This document shows positions 24,284 to 31,568 of a stretch of 64,000 nt of DNA, one piece after another. Each line of letters begins with the position of its first letter. The stretch's first letter is position 1. The notes beneath the pieces are model-generated. The model saw nothing but the letters and a program-made list of their open reading frames with translations, was not told the DNA's origin and did no database searches. The position numbers and the translations under genes were made by a program. The DNA is taken from NCBI RefSeq assembly GCF_010731295.1, contig NZ_AP022579.1:4402001-4466000 (forward strand), in the 5' to 3' direction. The stretch is from Mycolicibacterium boenickei (GTDB lineage Bacteria; Actinomycetota; Actinomycetes; Mycobacteriales; Mycobacteriaceae).

Positions 24284-25639
24284 ATGGTCAGAATTCACAC
24301 GGTGGTGGCGGGGGAGACTCTGTCGGCATTGGCGTTGCGTTTCTACGGAGATGCGGAGCTGTACCGACTGATCGCGGCGGCCAGTGCAATTCCCAATCCC
24401 GATGTCGTCAACGTCGGGCAGAAGCTGGTCTTTCCCGATTACACCCGGTACACGGTCGCACCCGGAGACGCGTTACCGGCGGTGGCTTCGCGTTTCTACG
24501 GCCAGCCCGAGCTGTCCCGCTTGATCGCCGCCGCCAACGGGATCGCAGAGGGCTCCGGCCTCAATCCCGGGCAACGGCTCATCGTCCCGGAACTCAAGCG
24601 GTACCCGGTTTCTCCGGGAGATACCTTGTCCGCGTTGGCATCACGCTTCTACGGTGATTCCTCGTTCTATCCGCCGATCGCCGCGGTCAACAACATCCCC
24701 GATCCCGGCCACATCAACCCTGGGCAGGTGCTGGTCATCTTCAGCGGCCGCAGCGACGGGTTCGGCTTGCGGATCGTCGACCGCAACGAGAGCGATCCGC
24801 GCCTGTGGTACTACCGATTCCAGACCGCAGCCGTCGGATGGAACCCCGGTGTCAACGTTCTGCTTCCCGACGATTACCAAACCAGTGGCCGCACCTATCC
24901 CGTGCTGTACATGTTCCACGGCGGCGCCGACGATTTCCGTCAGTTCGACTTCCTCGGGATCCGCGACTGGACGGCCGGCAAGCCGATCATCGTGGTGATG
25001 CCCGATGGCGGGCACGCGGGGTGGTATTCCAACCCGGTCACCTCCTTCGTCGGGCCGCGTAACTGGGAGACGTTCCACATCGCCCAGCTGCTGCCGTGGA
25101 TCGAGGCGAATTTCCGGACTTACGCCGAGTACGACGGGCGCGCCGTCGGAGGCTTCTCGATGGGCGGCTTCGGTGCGCTGAAGTACACCGCCAAGTACTA
25201 CGGCCACTTCGCATCGGTCAGCGCGCATTCCGGGCCGGCGAGCCTGCGCCGGGATTTCGGCCTCGTGGTGCACTGGGCGAACATCACCTCGGCGGTGCTG
25301 GATCTGGGTGGCGGAACGGTCTACGGCGCTCCGTTCTGGGACCAGGCCAGGGTCAGTGCGGACAACCCGGTCGAGCGCATCGAGAGCTATCGCAACAAGC
25401 GGATCTTCCTGGTGGCCGGTACCAGTCCCGATCCGCTCAACTGGTTCGACAGTGTGAACGAGACGCAGGTGCTGGCCGGTCAGCGTGAGTTCCGCGACCT
25501 ACTCGGCCGTGCCGGTATCCCGTTCGAAGCCCACGAGGCGCCGGGAGGCCACGTGTTCCGTCCCGACATGTTCCTGCGTGATCTCGACGGCATCCTGGCG
25601 CGCTTGAAACCGGCGGCTGTGGTGGGCAACGTTCTGTAA
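24284..25639 (+). CDS. Triple-LysM protein fused to an esterase domain
   Basis: A 451-residue fusion. Three LysM repeats occupy residues 3-52, 54-102 and 106-153; each begins with a HTV/YTV/YPV-x-GD(E)TL motif and has RFYG. From residue 160 there is an alpha/beta hydrolase of the esterase-D/feruloyl-esterase type: VLYMFHGGADDF, VMPDGGHAGWYSN, the nucleophile elbow GGFSMGGFGALK (Ser292), and a C-terminal histidine in GGHVFRPDMF. ATG 24284 is set by GAAGGAGG six bases upstream. No signal peptide is visible, unusual for a LysM protein expected to bind peptidoglycan. An antigen-85-like esterase acting on wall lipids is one possibility; substrate unknown. Confidence 0.85.
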   Translation: MVRIHTVVAGETLSALALRFYGDAELYRLIAAASAIPNPDVVNVGQKLVFPDYTRYTVAPGDALPAVASRFYGQPELSRLIAAANGIAEGSGLNPGQRLIVPELKRYPVSPGDTLSALASRFYGDSSFYPPIAAVNNIPDPGHINPGQVLVIFSGRSDGFGLRIVDRNESDPRLWYYRFQTAAVGWNPGVNVLLPDDYQTSGRTYPVLYMFHGGADDFRQFDFLGIRDWTAGKPIIVVMPDGGHAGWYSNPVTSFVGPRNWETFHIAQLLPWIEANFRTYAEYDGRAVGGFSMGGFGALKYTAKYYGHFASVSAHSGPASLRRDFGLVVHWANITSAVLDLGGGTVYGAPFWDQARVSADNPVERIESYRNKRIFLVAGTSPDPLNWFDSVNETQVLAGQREFRDLLGRAGIPFEAHEAPGGHVFRPDMFLRDLDGILARLKPAAVVGNVL

Positions 25640-26038
25640 CAGCAACCACATCTTTCCCAACTGTCACTTTTGCATCAGAATTCAATTCTCTCACTACCAT
25701 CTCATCAGAATCTGAATTCACGGCAGTAATAAATTGCCACAGTGGTCGGTGCCGAAATTATGAGAGCGGTGCTGCGCGCCACCGGCGTGGCCGCGCAACC
25801 GCGAGCGGGCCTGTGGCCTGCATGTATGGTGGCCGAACCGCGAGATCCCACCTTCATCAATCGCCACAATTGGCGCATAACTATTAAATAAACTCAAAGA
25901 AGATAATTAGACTCTCTAGCACGGCTATTTTACTTTCGCCCCATCGGTAAACTCTGTATCACGATCGGCTGCAAATAGCCTTTCGCCCCGCCATTTCCGA
26001 CGGGCACGGGCAGTGCCCGCCGCCACGAAGGGATCGAC
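25640..26038. other. Long intergenic region with an AT-rich island and a hairpin
   Basis: This 399-base stretch before the Rpf gene has no supported gene. It contains the direct repeat CATCAGAAT at 25673 and 25703, exactly 30 bases apart, each followed by a GAATTC-type sequence. An AT-rich island from about 25868 to 25925 (CTATTAAATAAACTC and so on) stands out against the GC-rich surroundings and holds -10-like sequences. Just upstream of the Rpf ribosome site is the hairpin GGGCAC-GGGCA-GTGCCC (26002-26018). It is probably a long 5' untranslated region or multi-promoter region. I looked for a cyclic-di-AMP riboswitch and did not find its consensus. Confidence 0.5.
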
Positions 26039-26449
26039 ATGCGCGTGCGCAGGGTCGTCACCGTGTTCGGGTTCATCGGTGTACTTGCCTTGGCTCAGAC
26101 CCTCCTGACAGTTCCGAACGCCGGCGCAGAGCCGAACTGGGATGCGATGGCGCAGTGCGAGTCGGGTGGGAACTGGGCGGCTGACACCGGCAACGGCTTC
26201 TACGGTGGGCTGCAGTTCACCCCTGCCACGTGGGCCTCCCACGGAGGCATCGGATCGCCTGCTGCAGCGAGTCGTGAAGAGCAGATTCGCGTGGCCCGCA
26301 ACGTATTGCAGACACAAGGGTTGGGTGCGTGGCCCGTCTGTGGGGGGCCGATCGGCCAGGCCTCCGGAGCCTGTCGTCAGGTGATGGTCTGGATCCCACT
26401 GAGGAACCTGCCGCGGCTGTGCACCCTGGTGCTCAATCCGTTGGCCTGA
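26039..26449 (+). CDS. Resuscitation-promoting factor (Rpf) domain protein
   Basis: A 136-residue secreted protein. Residues 1-30 are a signal peptide ending NAGA. The mature part is a single Rpf (transglycosylase-like) domain: [20 protein letters not shown] with catalytic Glu41, then [41 protein letters not shown]. Rpfs cleave the glycan chain of peptidoglycan and promote regrowth of dormant cells. This is a short Rpf without LysM or G5 domains. The C-terminus after the domain ([14 protein letters not shown]) is not conserved. ATG 26039 follows GAAGGGATCG. The stop overlaps the next ATG (TGATG), so the two reading frames are coupled. Confidence 0.9.
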   Translation: MRVRRVVTVFGFIGVLALAQTLLTVPNAGAEPNWDAMAQCESGGNWAADTGNGFYGGLQFTPATWASHGGIGSPAAASREEQIRVARNVLQTQGLGAWPVCGGPIGQASGACRQVMVWIPLRNLPRLCTLVLNPLA

Positions 26450-27003
26450 TGCACACCGTCACCGCCGCCCGAATCGACGCTGAGCGGGTGCGGCTCAGAA
26501 AGGGTCGTGACGACGACGCCGACGGGCTCATCGAGACGCAGACGGATGCGCGGGTGCGCCGTCATCTCGGCGGTCCGCGCGCAAAGGCGGATGTCCAGGC
26601 GGCGGTGAGCTCGGCCGGGGCGGCAGCCCTGCTGGCCGCCGAGGGCTGTTACGTGGTGGCCGATCGCGAATCCGACCGCATGCTGGGCATGGTGACGCTC
26701 GGCCGCCGCGATCGGGGTCTGCCCGGCCATGTGCAGGACGGTGGCGGCGAGCTCGAGCTCAGCTATGTGTTCCGCGCCCAGGCATGGGGCAGCGGTTACG
26801 CGACCGAGGCGGCGCGGGCGTTACTACGCTGCGCCGCAGGGTAACTCAGTGACCAACCGGTGGTGATCGTCACCCAGGCGGCAAACCTGGCGGCGCTGCG
26901 TCTGGCCGACCGCCTCGGTTTCACCCACGTGGGAACCTTCGAGCAGTTCGACGCCGAGCAGGTCCTGGCTACTGCTCGGTTGGCGACGTTCCTGCCGCAG
27001 TAG
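26449..27003 (+). pseudogene. GNAT acetyltransferase interrupted by a single in-frame stop
   Basis: From ATG 26449 a GNAT-family N-acetyltransferase reads through RLRKGRDDDADGLIETQTD, RMLGMVTLGRRD, ELSYVFRAQAWGSGYATEAARALL (the acetyl-CoA site region) and stops at TAA 26842-26844. Directly beyond, in the same frame and without indel, the family continues as DQPVVIVTQAANLAALRLADRLGFTHVGTFEQF to a normal stop at 27001. The stop falls where homologues carry a glutamate-type codon (AAG-E-L), so a single GAA-to-TAA change explains it. The protein would lack its last beta strands and be inactive unless the stop is read through. It is translationally coupled to the Rpf gene. Confidence 0.82.
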
Positions 27004-27043
27004 CACTTTCGCGTTCGCCGTTGCGCGATGTGACCGCGCCCAC

Positions 27044-27072
27044 GTGCGGCCCGGCAAAGTCTTGGGCCGCAC
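27044..27072 (+). terminator. Hairpin terminator after the Rpf/GNAT genes
   Basis: GTGCGGCCC - 11 bases - GGGCCGCAC is a perfect 9-bp inverted repeat 41 bases after the GNAT end. It has no U-tract, as usual for mycobacterial intrinsic hairpins. It separates the Rpf region from pepD. Confidence 0.55.
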
Positions 27073-27080
27073 CGAGCTCA

Positions 27081-27098
27081 CTCTCAGCTAACCCTCAG
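27081..27098 (+). promoter_or_regulatory. Tandem CTCAG repeat upstream of pepD (possible MprA box)
   Basis: CTCTCAG (27081-27087) and CCCTCAG (27092-27098) are direct repeats spaced 11 bases, one helical turn, some 75-90 bases before the pepD start. In M. tuberculosis pepD is controlled by the envelope-stress regulator MprA, which binds loosely conserved direct repeats containing CTCAG. The match is suggestive only. Confidence 0.4.
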
Positions 27099-27173
27099 TA
27101 CGGGGCTGCAACATCTAGGTAGGCGCCGGCACGGCGCATAAATGTCGGTGTCGCAATGAAAGAAGCAAGCGCA

Positions 27174-28655
27174 ATGAATCAGTGGCCGGGGATGTCGCCG
27201 CAGAACAGCAACCAGTGGGACGCGAAACAAGCGGCAGATCAACGGAATCCGAGCCCGTGGAGCCGGAAGGGCTATCAGCAGCCCTCCCCGCCGTACGGGC
27301 TGCATCCCGAAATGACCCAGAAGTTCGATGCGCCTGTCGCGCAGGAAACTTCACAGCCGAAGAAGAAGTCACGCGTCGGTGTGCTCGTGGCCGGTACGGC
27401 TGCCGTCGCCATGGCGACGGGAGCGGTCGCAGCAGTAGCGGTGGTGGATCAGCCCGGGAAACCCGGCCCGGTGGCTCAGGCGCCGGCCGCTGACCGCATC
27501 GGCAAGCCGGCGCCCGCCGCCGGCGCGGTCCCAGCGCAGCCGAAGGGTTCGGCACCGGCCGGATCGGTCGAACAGGTCTCGGCCAAAGTGCTGCCCAGCG
27601 TGGTGAAACTGCAGATCGAAACCGGACAGGGGCGGGAGGAAGGCTCCGGCATCGTCCTGAGCGAAGACGGACTCATCCTGACCAACAACCATGTGGTGGC
27701 CGCCGCGGCCCGAGGTGCCGGCGCTCAGGGGCCGATGGCCACCGAGACCTCACCCGATGACCAGTTCCCCGGGTTGCCCCGCGGTCTGTTCCCCGGTGGC
27801 GGGATCCCCGGCGGACAGTTCCCCGGCGATGACCAGTATTCGCCCGACGGACCGTCGACCAACCGCTCCGGACGCACCACCGGTGGCGTGCAAGCGACCG
27901 TGACGATGTCCGACGGACGGACCGTGCCGTTCTCCGTGGTCGGCACCGACCCCGATGACGACATCGCGGTGGTCAAGGCGCAGAACGTCTCTGGGCTCAC
28001 CCCGATCACCATCGGTTCGTCGAAGGACCTGAAGGTGGGGCAGAACGTCGTCGCGGTCGGCTCACCGCTGGGCCTGCAGGGGACTGTCACGACCGGCATC
28101 ATCAGCGCACTGGACCGCCCGGTCGCCACCGGCGACGGGCAGAGCGGCCAGCAGTCGGTGATGAGCGCCATTCAGACGGACGCAGCGATCAACCCGGGCA
28201 ATTCCGGTGGTGCGCTGGTCGATATGAACGGCGACCTCATCGGTGTCAACTCGGCAATCGCATCGCTTGGCGGTGGCCAGGGTTCGCAGGGCGGCGGTCA
28301 GGCCGGGTCGATCGGTCTGGGCTTCGCCATCCCGGTCGACCAGGCCAAGCGTATTGCCGACGAGCTGGTTTCGACCGGTACCGTCGAGCACGCTTCGTTG
28401 GGTGTGCAGCTCTCTGCCGGCGACGGCAGTGGCGCAGCGGTCGCCGGTGTCGTTAAGGGTGGCCCGGCGGCAGCGGCAGGCCTGAGTCAGGGCGCGGTGA
28501 TCACCAAGCTCGACGACAAGGTGATCGATGGTCCTGATGCCCTGGTCGCCGCGGTGCGTTCCAAGGCGCCGGGCGACACTGTGACGCTGACCTTTGAGGA
28601 CTCGTCGGGTGCACCGCGCACCGTCGACGTCACTCTGGGACAGGTGCAGGCGTAG
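27174..28655 (+). CDS. pepD: PepD/HtrA-like membrane-anchored serine protease
   Basis: A 493-residue HtrA-family protease. A Gln/Pro-rich cytoplasmic tail is followed by one membrane helix (VGVLVAGTAAVAMATGAVAAVAV, residues 68-90) and a linker. The chymotrypsin-like domain shows His173 (TNNHV), Asp263 (DDDIAVV) and Ser344 (NPGNSGGAL). A PDZ domain occupies about 395-490 (ASLGVQLSAGDGSGAAVAGV). The enzyme degrades or refolds damaged envelope proteins. Residues 182-235 are an unusual Gly/Pro/Phe-rich insertion right after the histidine. I choose ATG 27174 for its AAAGAAG site; ATG 27156 is an alternative. The dimension and order match mycobacterial PepD closely. Confidence 0.87.
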   Translation: MNQWPGMSPQNSNQWDAKQAADQRNPSPWSRKGYQQPSPPYGLHPEMTQKFDAPVAQETSQPKKKSRVGVLVAGTAAVAMATGAVAAVAVVDQPGKPGPVAQAPAADRIGKPAPAAGAVPAQPKGSAPAGSVEQVSAKVLPSVVKLQIETGQGREEGSGIVLSEDGLILTNNHVVAAAARGAGAQGPMATETSPDDQFPGLPRGLFPGGGIPGGQFPGDDQYSPDGPSTNRSGRTTGGVQATVTMSDGRTVPFSVVGTDPDDDIAVVKAQNVSGLTPITIGSSKDLKVGQNVVAVGSPLGLQGTVTTGIISALDRPVATGDGQSGQQSVMSAIQTDAAINPGNSGGALVDMNGDLIGVNSAIASLGGGQGSQGGGQAGSIGLGFAIPVDQAKRIADELVSTGTVEHASLGVQLSAGDGSGAAVAGVVKGGPAAAAGLSQGAVITKLDDKVIDGPDALVAAVRSKAPGDTVTLTFEDSSGAPRTVDVTLGQVQA

Positions 28656-28666
28656 CAACCGTGACT

Positions 28667-28701
28667 TGGGCCCCAGCCTGGCAATTCCAGGCTGGGGCCC
28701 A
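28667..28701 (+). terminator. Strong intrinsic hairpin after pepD
   Basis: TGGGCCCCAGCCTG - GCAATTC - CAGGCTGGGGCCCA is a perfect 14-bp stem with a 7-base loop, 12 bases after the pepD stop. There is no U-tract. It is near symmetrical and could act in both directions. Confidence 0.85.
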
Positions 28702-28751
28702 GTCGTGAAATTGGAATGACGGCCGCCCACCACGTGTGTGACGATTCCGGG

Positions 28752-29147
28752 ATGCCCAGCACGCTCATCGAGGTCAGGCGCCAGTACACGGAAGCCGAAG
28801 AGGTGGCGATCATCGACGCGGTGCACAACGCGCTGGTGGTTGCGTTCCAGATACCCTCCGGTGACAAGCACGTTCGGCTGGTATCCCATGTACCACATCG
28901 GTGCTCGCATTCACCCGGACTGGCTCACCCCGAGCTGTACACACTTGTCGCGATCGACTGCTTTGCCGGTCGATCGGTCCAGGCCAAGCGAAACCTCTAC
29001 CGGGAGATCGTCACTCGCCTGGAGACACTGGGTATCCCGGCCGATCATGTCACGATCGTCCTGCGTGAGAGCGCGCTCGAGAACTGGGGCGTTCGTGGCG
29101 GGCGGGCCGCGTGCGATGTCGATCTGGGTTTCGACGTCAACGTCTGA
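28752..29147 (+). CDS. Tautomerase-family protein
   Basis: A 131-residue tautomerase/MIF-like protein. It starts MPSTLIEVRRQY, placing the catalytic proline at position 2 (proline 1 after Met removal). The conserved blocks GDKHVRLV, YTLVAIDCFAGRSVQAKRNLYREIV and ENWGVRGGRAACDVDLGFDVNV are all present. The segment after KHVRLV (SHVPHRCSHSPGL) is less conserved than usual, but the frame is intact. Family members catalyse keto-enol tautomerisation; substrate unknown. The ATG is at 28752. It is followed seven bases later by the convergent methyltransferase gene. Confidence 0.85.
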   Translation: MPSTLIEVRRQYTEAEEVAIIDAVHNALVVAFQIPSGDKHVRLVSHVPHRCSHSPGLAHPELYTLVAIDCFAGRSVQAKRNLYREIVTRLETLGIPADHVTIVLRESALENWGVRGGRAACDVDLGFDVNV

Positions 29148-29153
29148 TCGGTG

Positions 29154-29768
29154 TCAACGGGACTTCTCGTGCCGCCCGATACCGGGCACGAATCGCCCGA
29201 CGGCAGCGCAGTAGTCGCGGTACGCCTCACCATGGGTACGGAGCAGGTAGGGCTCCTCGACGATGCGGACCTGGAGTTCGATCGTCGCCAGCAATACGAC
29301 GAACCCGAGTAACGCGATCGGATTGGGCATCATCAGGGTGATACCGCCTGCGAAGACCAACATCGCGGTGAAGATCGGGTTCCGCACGGTTCCGAACACC
29401 CCTTCGCGCACCAACGTCGTTGTCTCACTGGGATCAACGCCGATTCGCCACGACTCGCCCATGTCCAGTTGGGCATAGACGGTGCCCGCCACTCCCGCGA
29501 CGGCGAGCACTGTCCCTAGCGCTTGAATCCACGCGGCCTGCAGGCCTGCGATCGGGGTGAGGATTCCGAGAAGCTGCGCCGCCGGGGCGAAGACTCCGAC
29601 GATGACCGCCACGATGAATCCGACGCCTGCCAGCCAGTCCAGCGAGCCGGGCCGTCCGTGGATGCCGCGGAACCCGGTCGAACCGCTACGGCGGTACTGA
29701 ACCCAACTACGCCAGCCGAATCCCAAGACGGCGAAGATCAGATAGAGAATCAGTGCGGCCACAGCCAT
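29154..29768 (-). CDS. Isoprenylcysteine methyltransferase-like membrane protein
   Basis: A 204-residue integral membrane protein of the ICMT/PEMT-like family. It has five or six hydrophobic segments, and the C-terminal SAM-binding signature is readable: LVREGVFGTVRNPIF, then VEEPYLLRTHGEAYRDYCAAVGRFVPG. In bacteria such proteins methylate small lipids or remain uncharacterised. Start ATG 29768 is chosen because AAGGAG lies six bases upstream; ATG 29774 would touch the ribosome site. It is the third gene of the CmtR-like operon, 18 bases after the CDF transporter gene, which ties it to metal stress, though a direct role in metal handling is unproven. Confidence 0.82.
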   Translation of the reverse strand: MAVAALILYLIFAVLGFGWRSWVQYRRSGSTGFRGIHGRPGSLDWLAGVGFIVAVIVGVFAPAAQLLGILTPIAGLQAAWIQALGTVLAVAGVAGTVYAQLDMGESWRIGVDPSETTTLVREGVFGTVRNPIFTAMLVFAGGITLMMPNPIALLGFVVLLATIELQVRIVEEPYLLRTHGEAYRDYCAAVGRFVPGIGRHEKSR

Positions 29769-29786
29769 GGTCATCTCCTTGCGTGA

Positions 29787-30485
29787 TTAGTCAGTGCGGT
29801 TCGGGCAGCAGCCATCTCCGCCGCAGGAAGCAGGAATGGCTGTGTCGCAGCAGGTGTGGCCGCGCCATGCTTCGAGTCCTTCGCGGACTGCAATACCGGC
29901 GAGAATGAGCGCGGCGATCGAGTCGGCCCATCCCCAGCCGAAGAGGCTGTTGAGCACCAGACCGGCGAGGACGACCCCGGACAGGTAGGTGCAGAGCAAT
30001 GTCTGTTTGGAGTCGGCGACCGCCGAGCGGGAGCCCAGCTCGCGGCCGGCTCGGCGCTGCGCCCAGGAGAGCACCGGCATGATGATCAGACTGGCCGCGG
30101 TGAGCGCGATACCGATTGCCGAATGCCGGGCCTCGGCCGCTCCGGTCAGTGAGCGCAGCGATTCGACCGTGACATAGCCGGCCAGCGCGAAGAACGATAC
30201 CGCGATGATCCGCAGCGCGGCCTTCTCTCGGGCTTCCGGATCGGATCCGGAGAATTGCCAGGCGACCGCGGCGGCCGAGGACACTTCGATCACCGAGTCG
30301 AGTCCAAATCCCACCAGCGCGGTGGAGTCCACTCTGGCGCCTTCGCCGATCGCGATGACGGCCTCGACCACGTTATAGGCGATGGTTGCGGCAACGAACC
30401 ATCGAATCCGACTGTGCAGCAACACCCGTCGTGCCGGGGTGAGGGGAGTTGTGGGCTGCCGGGGATTCGGCACCATCAGCAGCAT
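29787..30485 (-). CDS. CDF-type cation efflux transporter
   Basis: A 232-residue cation-diffusion-facilitator protein without the large C-terminal cytoplasmic domain. The transmembrane aspartate motifs are visible: STALVGFGLDSVIEVSSA in helix II, and ADSKQTLLCTYLSGVVL and WGWADSIAALILAGIAV in helices V and VI. The C-terminus is cysteine- and histidine-rich (GHTCCDTAIPASCGGDGCC), a possible soft-metal site. The gene overlaps the end of the ArsR/CmtR-like gene by ten bases (ATG 30485; ATG 30476 in a TGATG context is an alternative). It probably exports Cd, Zn or a related ion under control of that regulator. Confidence 0.9.
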   Translation of the reverse strand: MLLMVPNPRQPTTPLTPARRVLLHSRIRWFVAATIAYNVVEAVIAIGEGARVDSTALVGFGLDSVIEVSSAAAVAWQFSGSDPEAREKAALRIIAVSFFALAGYVTVESLRSLTGAAEARHSAIGIALTAASLIIMPVLSWAQRRAGRELGSRSAVADSKQTLLCTYLSGVVLAGLVLNSLFGWGWADSIAALILAGIAVREGLEAWRGHTCCDTAIPASCGGDGCCPNRTD

Positions 30486-30805
30486 TCGTCAGTTGTGGCG
30501 TTGGGGCAGTGCGAGGAGTCGGCGGCCAGCACCACATGCACCAAATCGTTCAATGCATGGGCCAGCTTCGGGTCGGCGAGCTCGTACCGGGTGCGCCGGC
30601 CTTCCGGAACTGCTACCACCAGACCGCAGCCACGCAGGCAGGCGAGGTGGTTGGACATGCTCTGACGTGACACGCCCGCCGCATCGGCGAGGTCGGCCGG
30701 GTAGGCCGGGGAATCTTTGAGCGCCAGCAAGATCTTGGACCGAGTTTGGTCCGAGAGCGCGTGTCCGAACCGAGCGAGTACCGCGACCTGTGTGAGCGTC
30801 TCCAT
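30476..30805 (-). CDS. CmtR-like ArsR/SmtB metalloregulator
   Basis: A 109-residue winged-helix repressor. The recognition region is SRQSMSNHLACLRGCGLVVAV. Cys56 and Cys60 in LACLRGCG plus Cys100 in the tail correspond to the Cys57, Cys61 and Cys102 ligands of M. tuberculosis CmtR, which senses Cd(II) and Pb(II). Two more cysteines end the chain (ECC). It leads an operon with a CDF transporter and a membrane methyltransferase, whereas CmtR in M. tuberculosis is paired with a P-type ATPase. ATG 30805 gives the usual N-terminus. A TACA-N8-TGTA dyad lies upstream. Confidence 0.88.
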   Translation of the reverse strand: METLTQVAVLARFGHALSDQTRSKILLALKDSPAYPADLADAAGVSRQSMSNHLACLRGCGLVVAVPEGRRTRYELADPKLAHALNDLVHVVLAADSSHCPNATTDECC

Positions 30806-30815
30806 GGCCTGACAG

Positions 30816-30831
30816 TACATCATGATCTGTA
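30816..30831. promoter_or_regulatory. Candidate operator of the CmtR-like gene
   Basis: TACA-TCATGATC-TGTA, with the inner palindrome ATCATGAT, lies 11 bases before the regulator ATG in an otherwise GC-rich region. Position and symmetry suit an autoregulatory ArsR-family site; binding is inferred. Confidence 0.45.
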
Positions 30832-30861
30832 TTCAGGAAAGGATGAACTGTTGCGGCCGGA

Positions 30862-31116
30862 TTGGCGGGCGATCCGACCGCGGTAGTGCGGGCCGCGCAA
30901 CGCGGCTGCGACGAGTTCGTGGCGATCGTGGCCGCAGCCGTCGGGGAGGGGAGCGCCCAGCGATACTCGGCCATCCTCCTGACCGGCGCACACGGTGCTG
31001 CCGGTCTGGAGGCCAGCGGCCTCCTCACCACCGACAAGTGGGACACGTCGGCTGAGGAACTGATCGACGCGCTCCTTGCCACCGTGCCCTACGCTGCATC
31101 GCCCGACTGCTCATAG
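30862..31116 (+). pseudogene. Remnant of a TetR regulator (WHG-type C-terminal domain)
   Basis: The 84-residue reading frame (from TTG 30862) has the C-terminal ligand domain pattern of WHG-type TetR regulators: AAQRGCDEFVAIVAAAV, ILLTGAHGAAGLEASGLLTTDKWDTSAEELIDALL. The helix-turn-helix and the first ligand helices are missing, and no N-terminal TetR sequence is visible in the 60 bases upstream, which hold the CmtR-like promoter. I therefore read it as a truncated remnant. It overlaps the 3' end of the convergent DUF6653 gene by 28 bases. Confidence 0.55.
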
Positions 31117-31568
31117 AGGATCCCGAGCCGATCGATGCGCCAGAGCTGCCCGAGGATGATCAACGCCGGGCCCGATACGGTCGGCCACACCTCGAGCGCC
31201 ACCAGGCCGTAGCCGAGCATGGCGAAACCGGCAAGCGCGTTCAGCGTCCAAATCCTCTGAACGACTTTGAATCCCTCCGGAATTCGGCCCCGATCGCGCA
31301 TCCACATCCGCTCGCCGTAGATGCCCTTCGACGACCACGCCGTCGGCTTGTCGATCGGCGCGAACGCGTGCGGATTCCACCACAGCCACAGCGCCACCAC
31401 GGCCAGAGGGACCAGTGCCCACCAACCGATCCAGGTGCGGCTCCAGATCGTCAGGATCGCCGGAGGGATGGCGGCGAATCTCGTCCACACGCTCCACGGA
31501 TTGGCGTGGCGCCGCCACGCCTCGTCGCTCATGCCCGCCATGTGGGCATATCTGTCCAGGAGGCTCAT
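31089..31568 (-). CDS. DUF6653-family membrane protein
   Basis: A 159-residue protein with two or three membrane segments (WWALVPLAVVALWLWW; LAGFAMLGYGLVALEVW; ALIILGQLWRIDRLG). The motif HANPWSVWTRF and SSKGIYGERMWMRDRG match the DUF6653 family, of unknown function. The ATG at 31568 overlaps the stop of the upstream TetR gene by four bases, so the two are translationally coupled. It is probably a target of that TetR. Confidence 0.8.
   Translation of the reverse strand: MSLLDRYAHMAGMSDEAWRRHANPWSVWTRFAAIPPAILTIWSRTWIGWWALVPLAVVALWLWWNPHAFAPIDKPTAWSSKGIYGERMWMRDRGRIPEGFKVVQRIWTLNALAGFAMLGYGLVALEVWPTVSGPALIILGQLWRIDRLGILYEQSGDAA

Noticed and set aside
25740..26038. Cyclic-di-AMP (ydaO-type) riboswitch before the Rpf gene
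   Set aside because: Such switches precede some actinobacterial rpf genes, but I could not find the conserved GGGGGAACC-type segments here.
28752..29147. Possible frameshift in the tautomerase gene
   Set aside because: The stretch after KHVRLV diverges from the usual family sequence, but the frame is open through all conserved blocks, so I keep it as intact.
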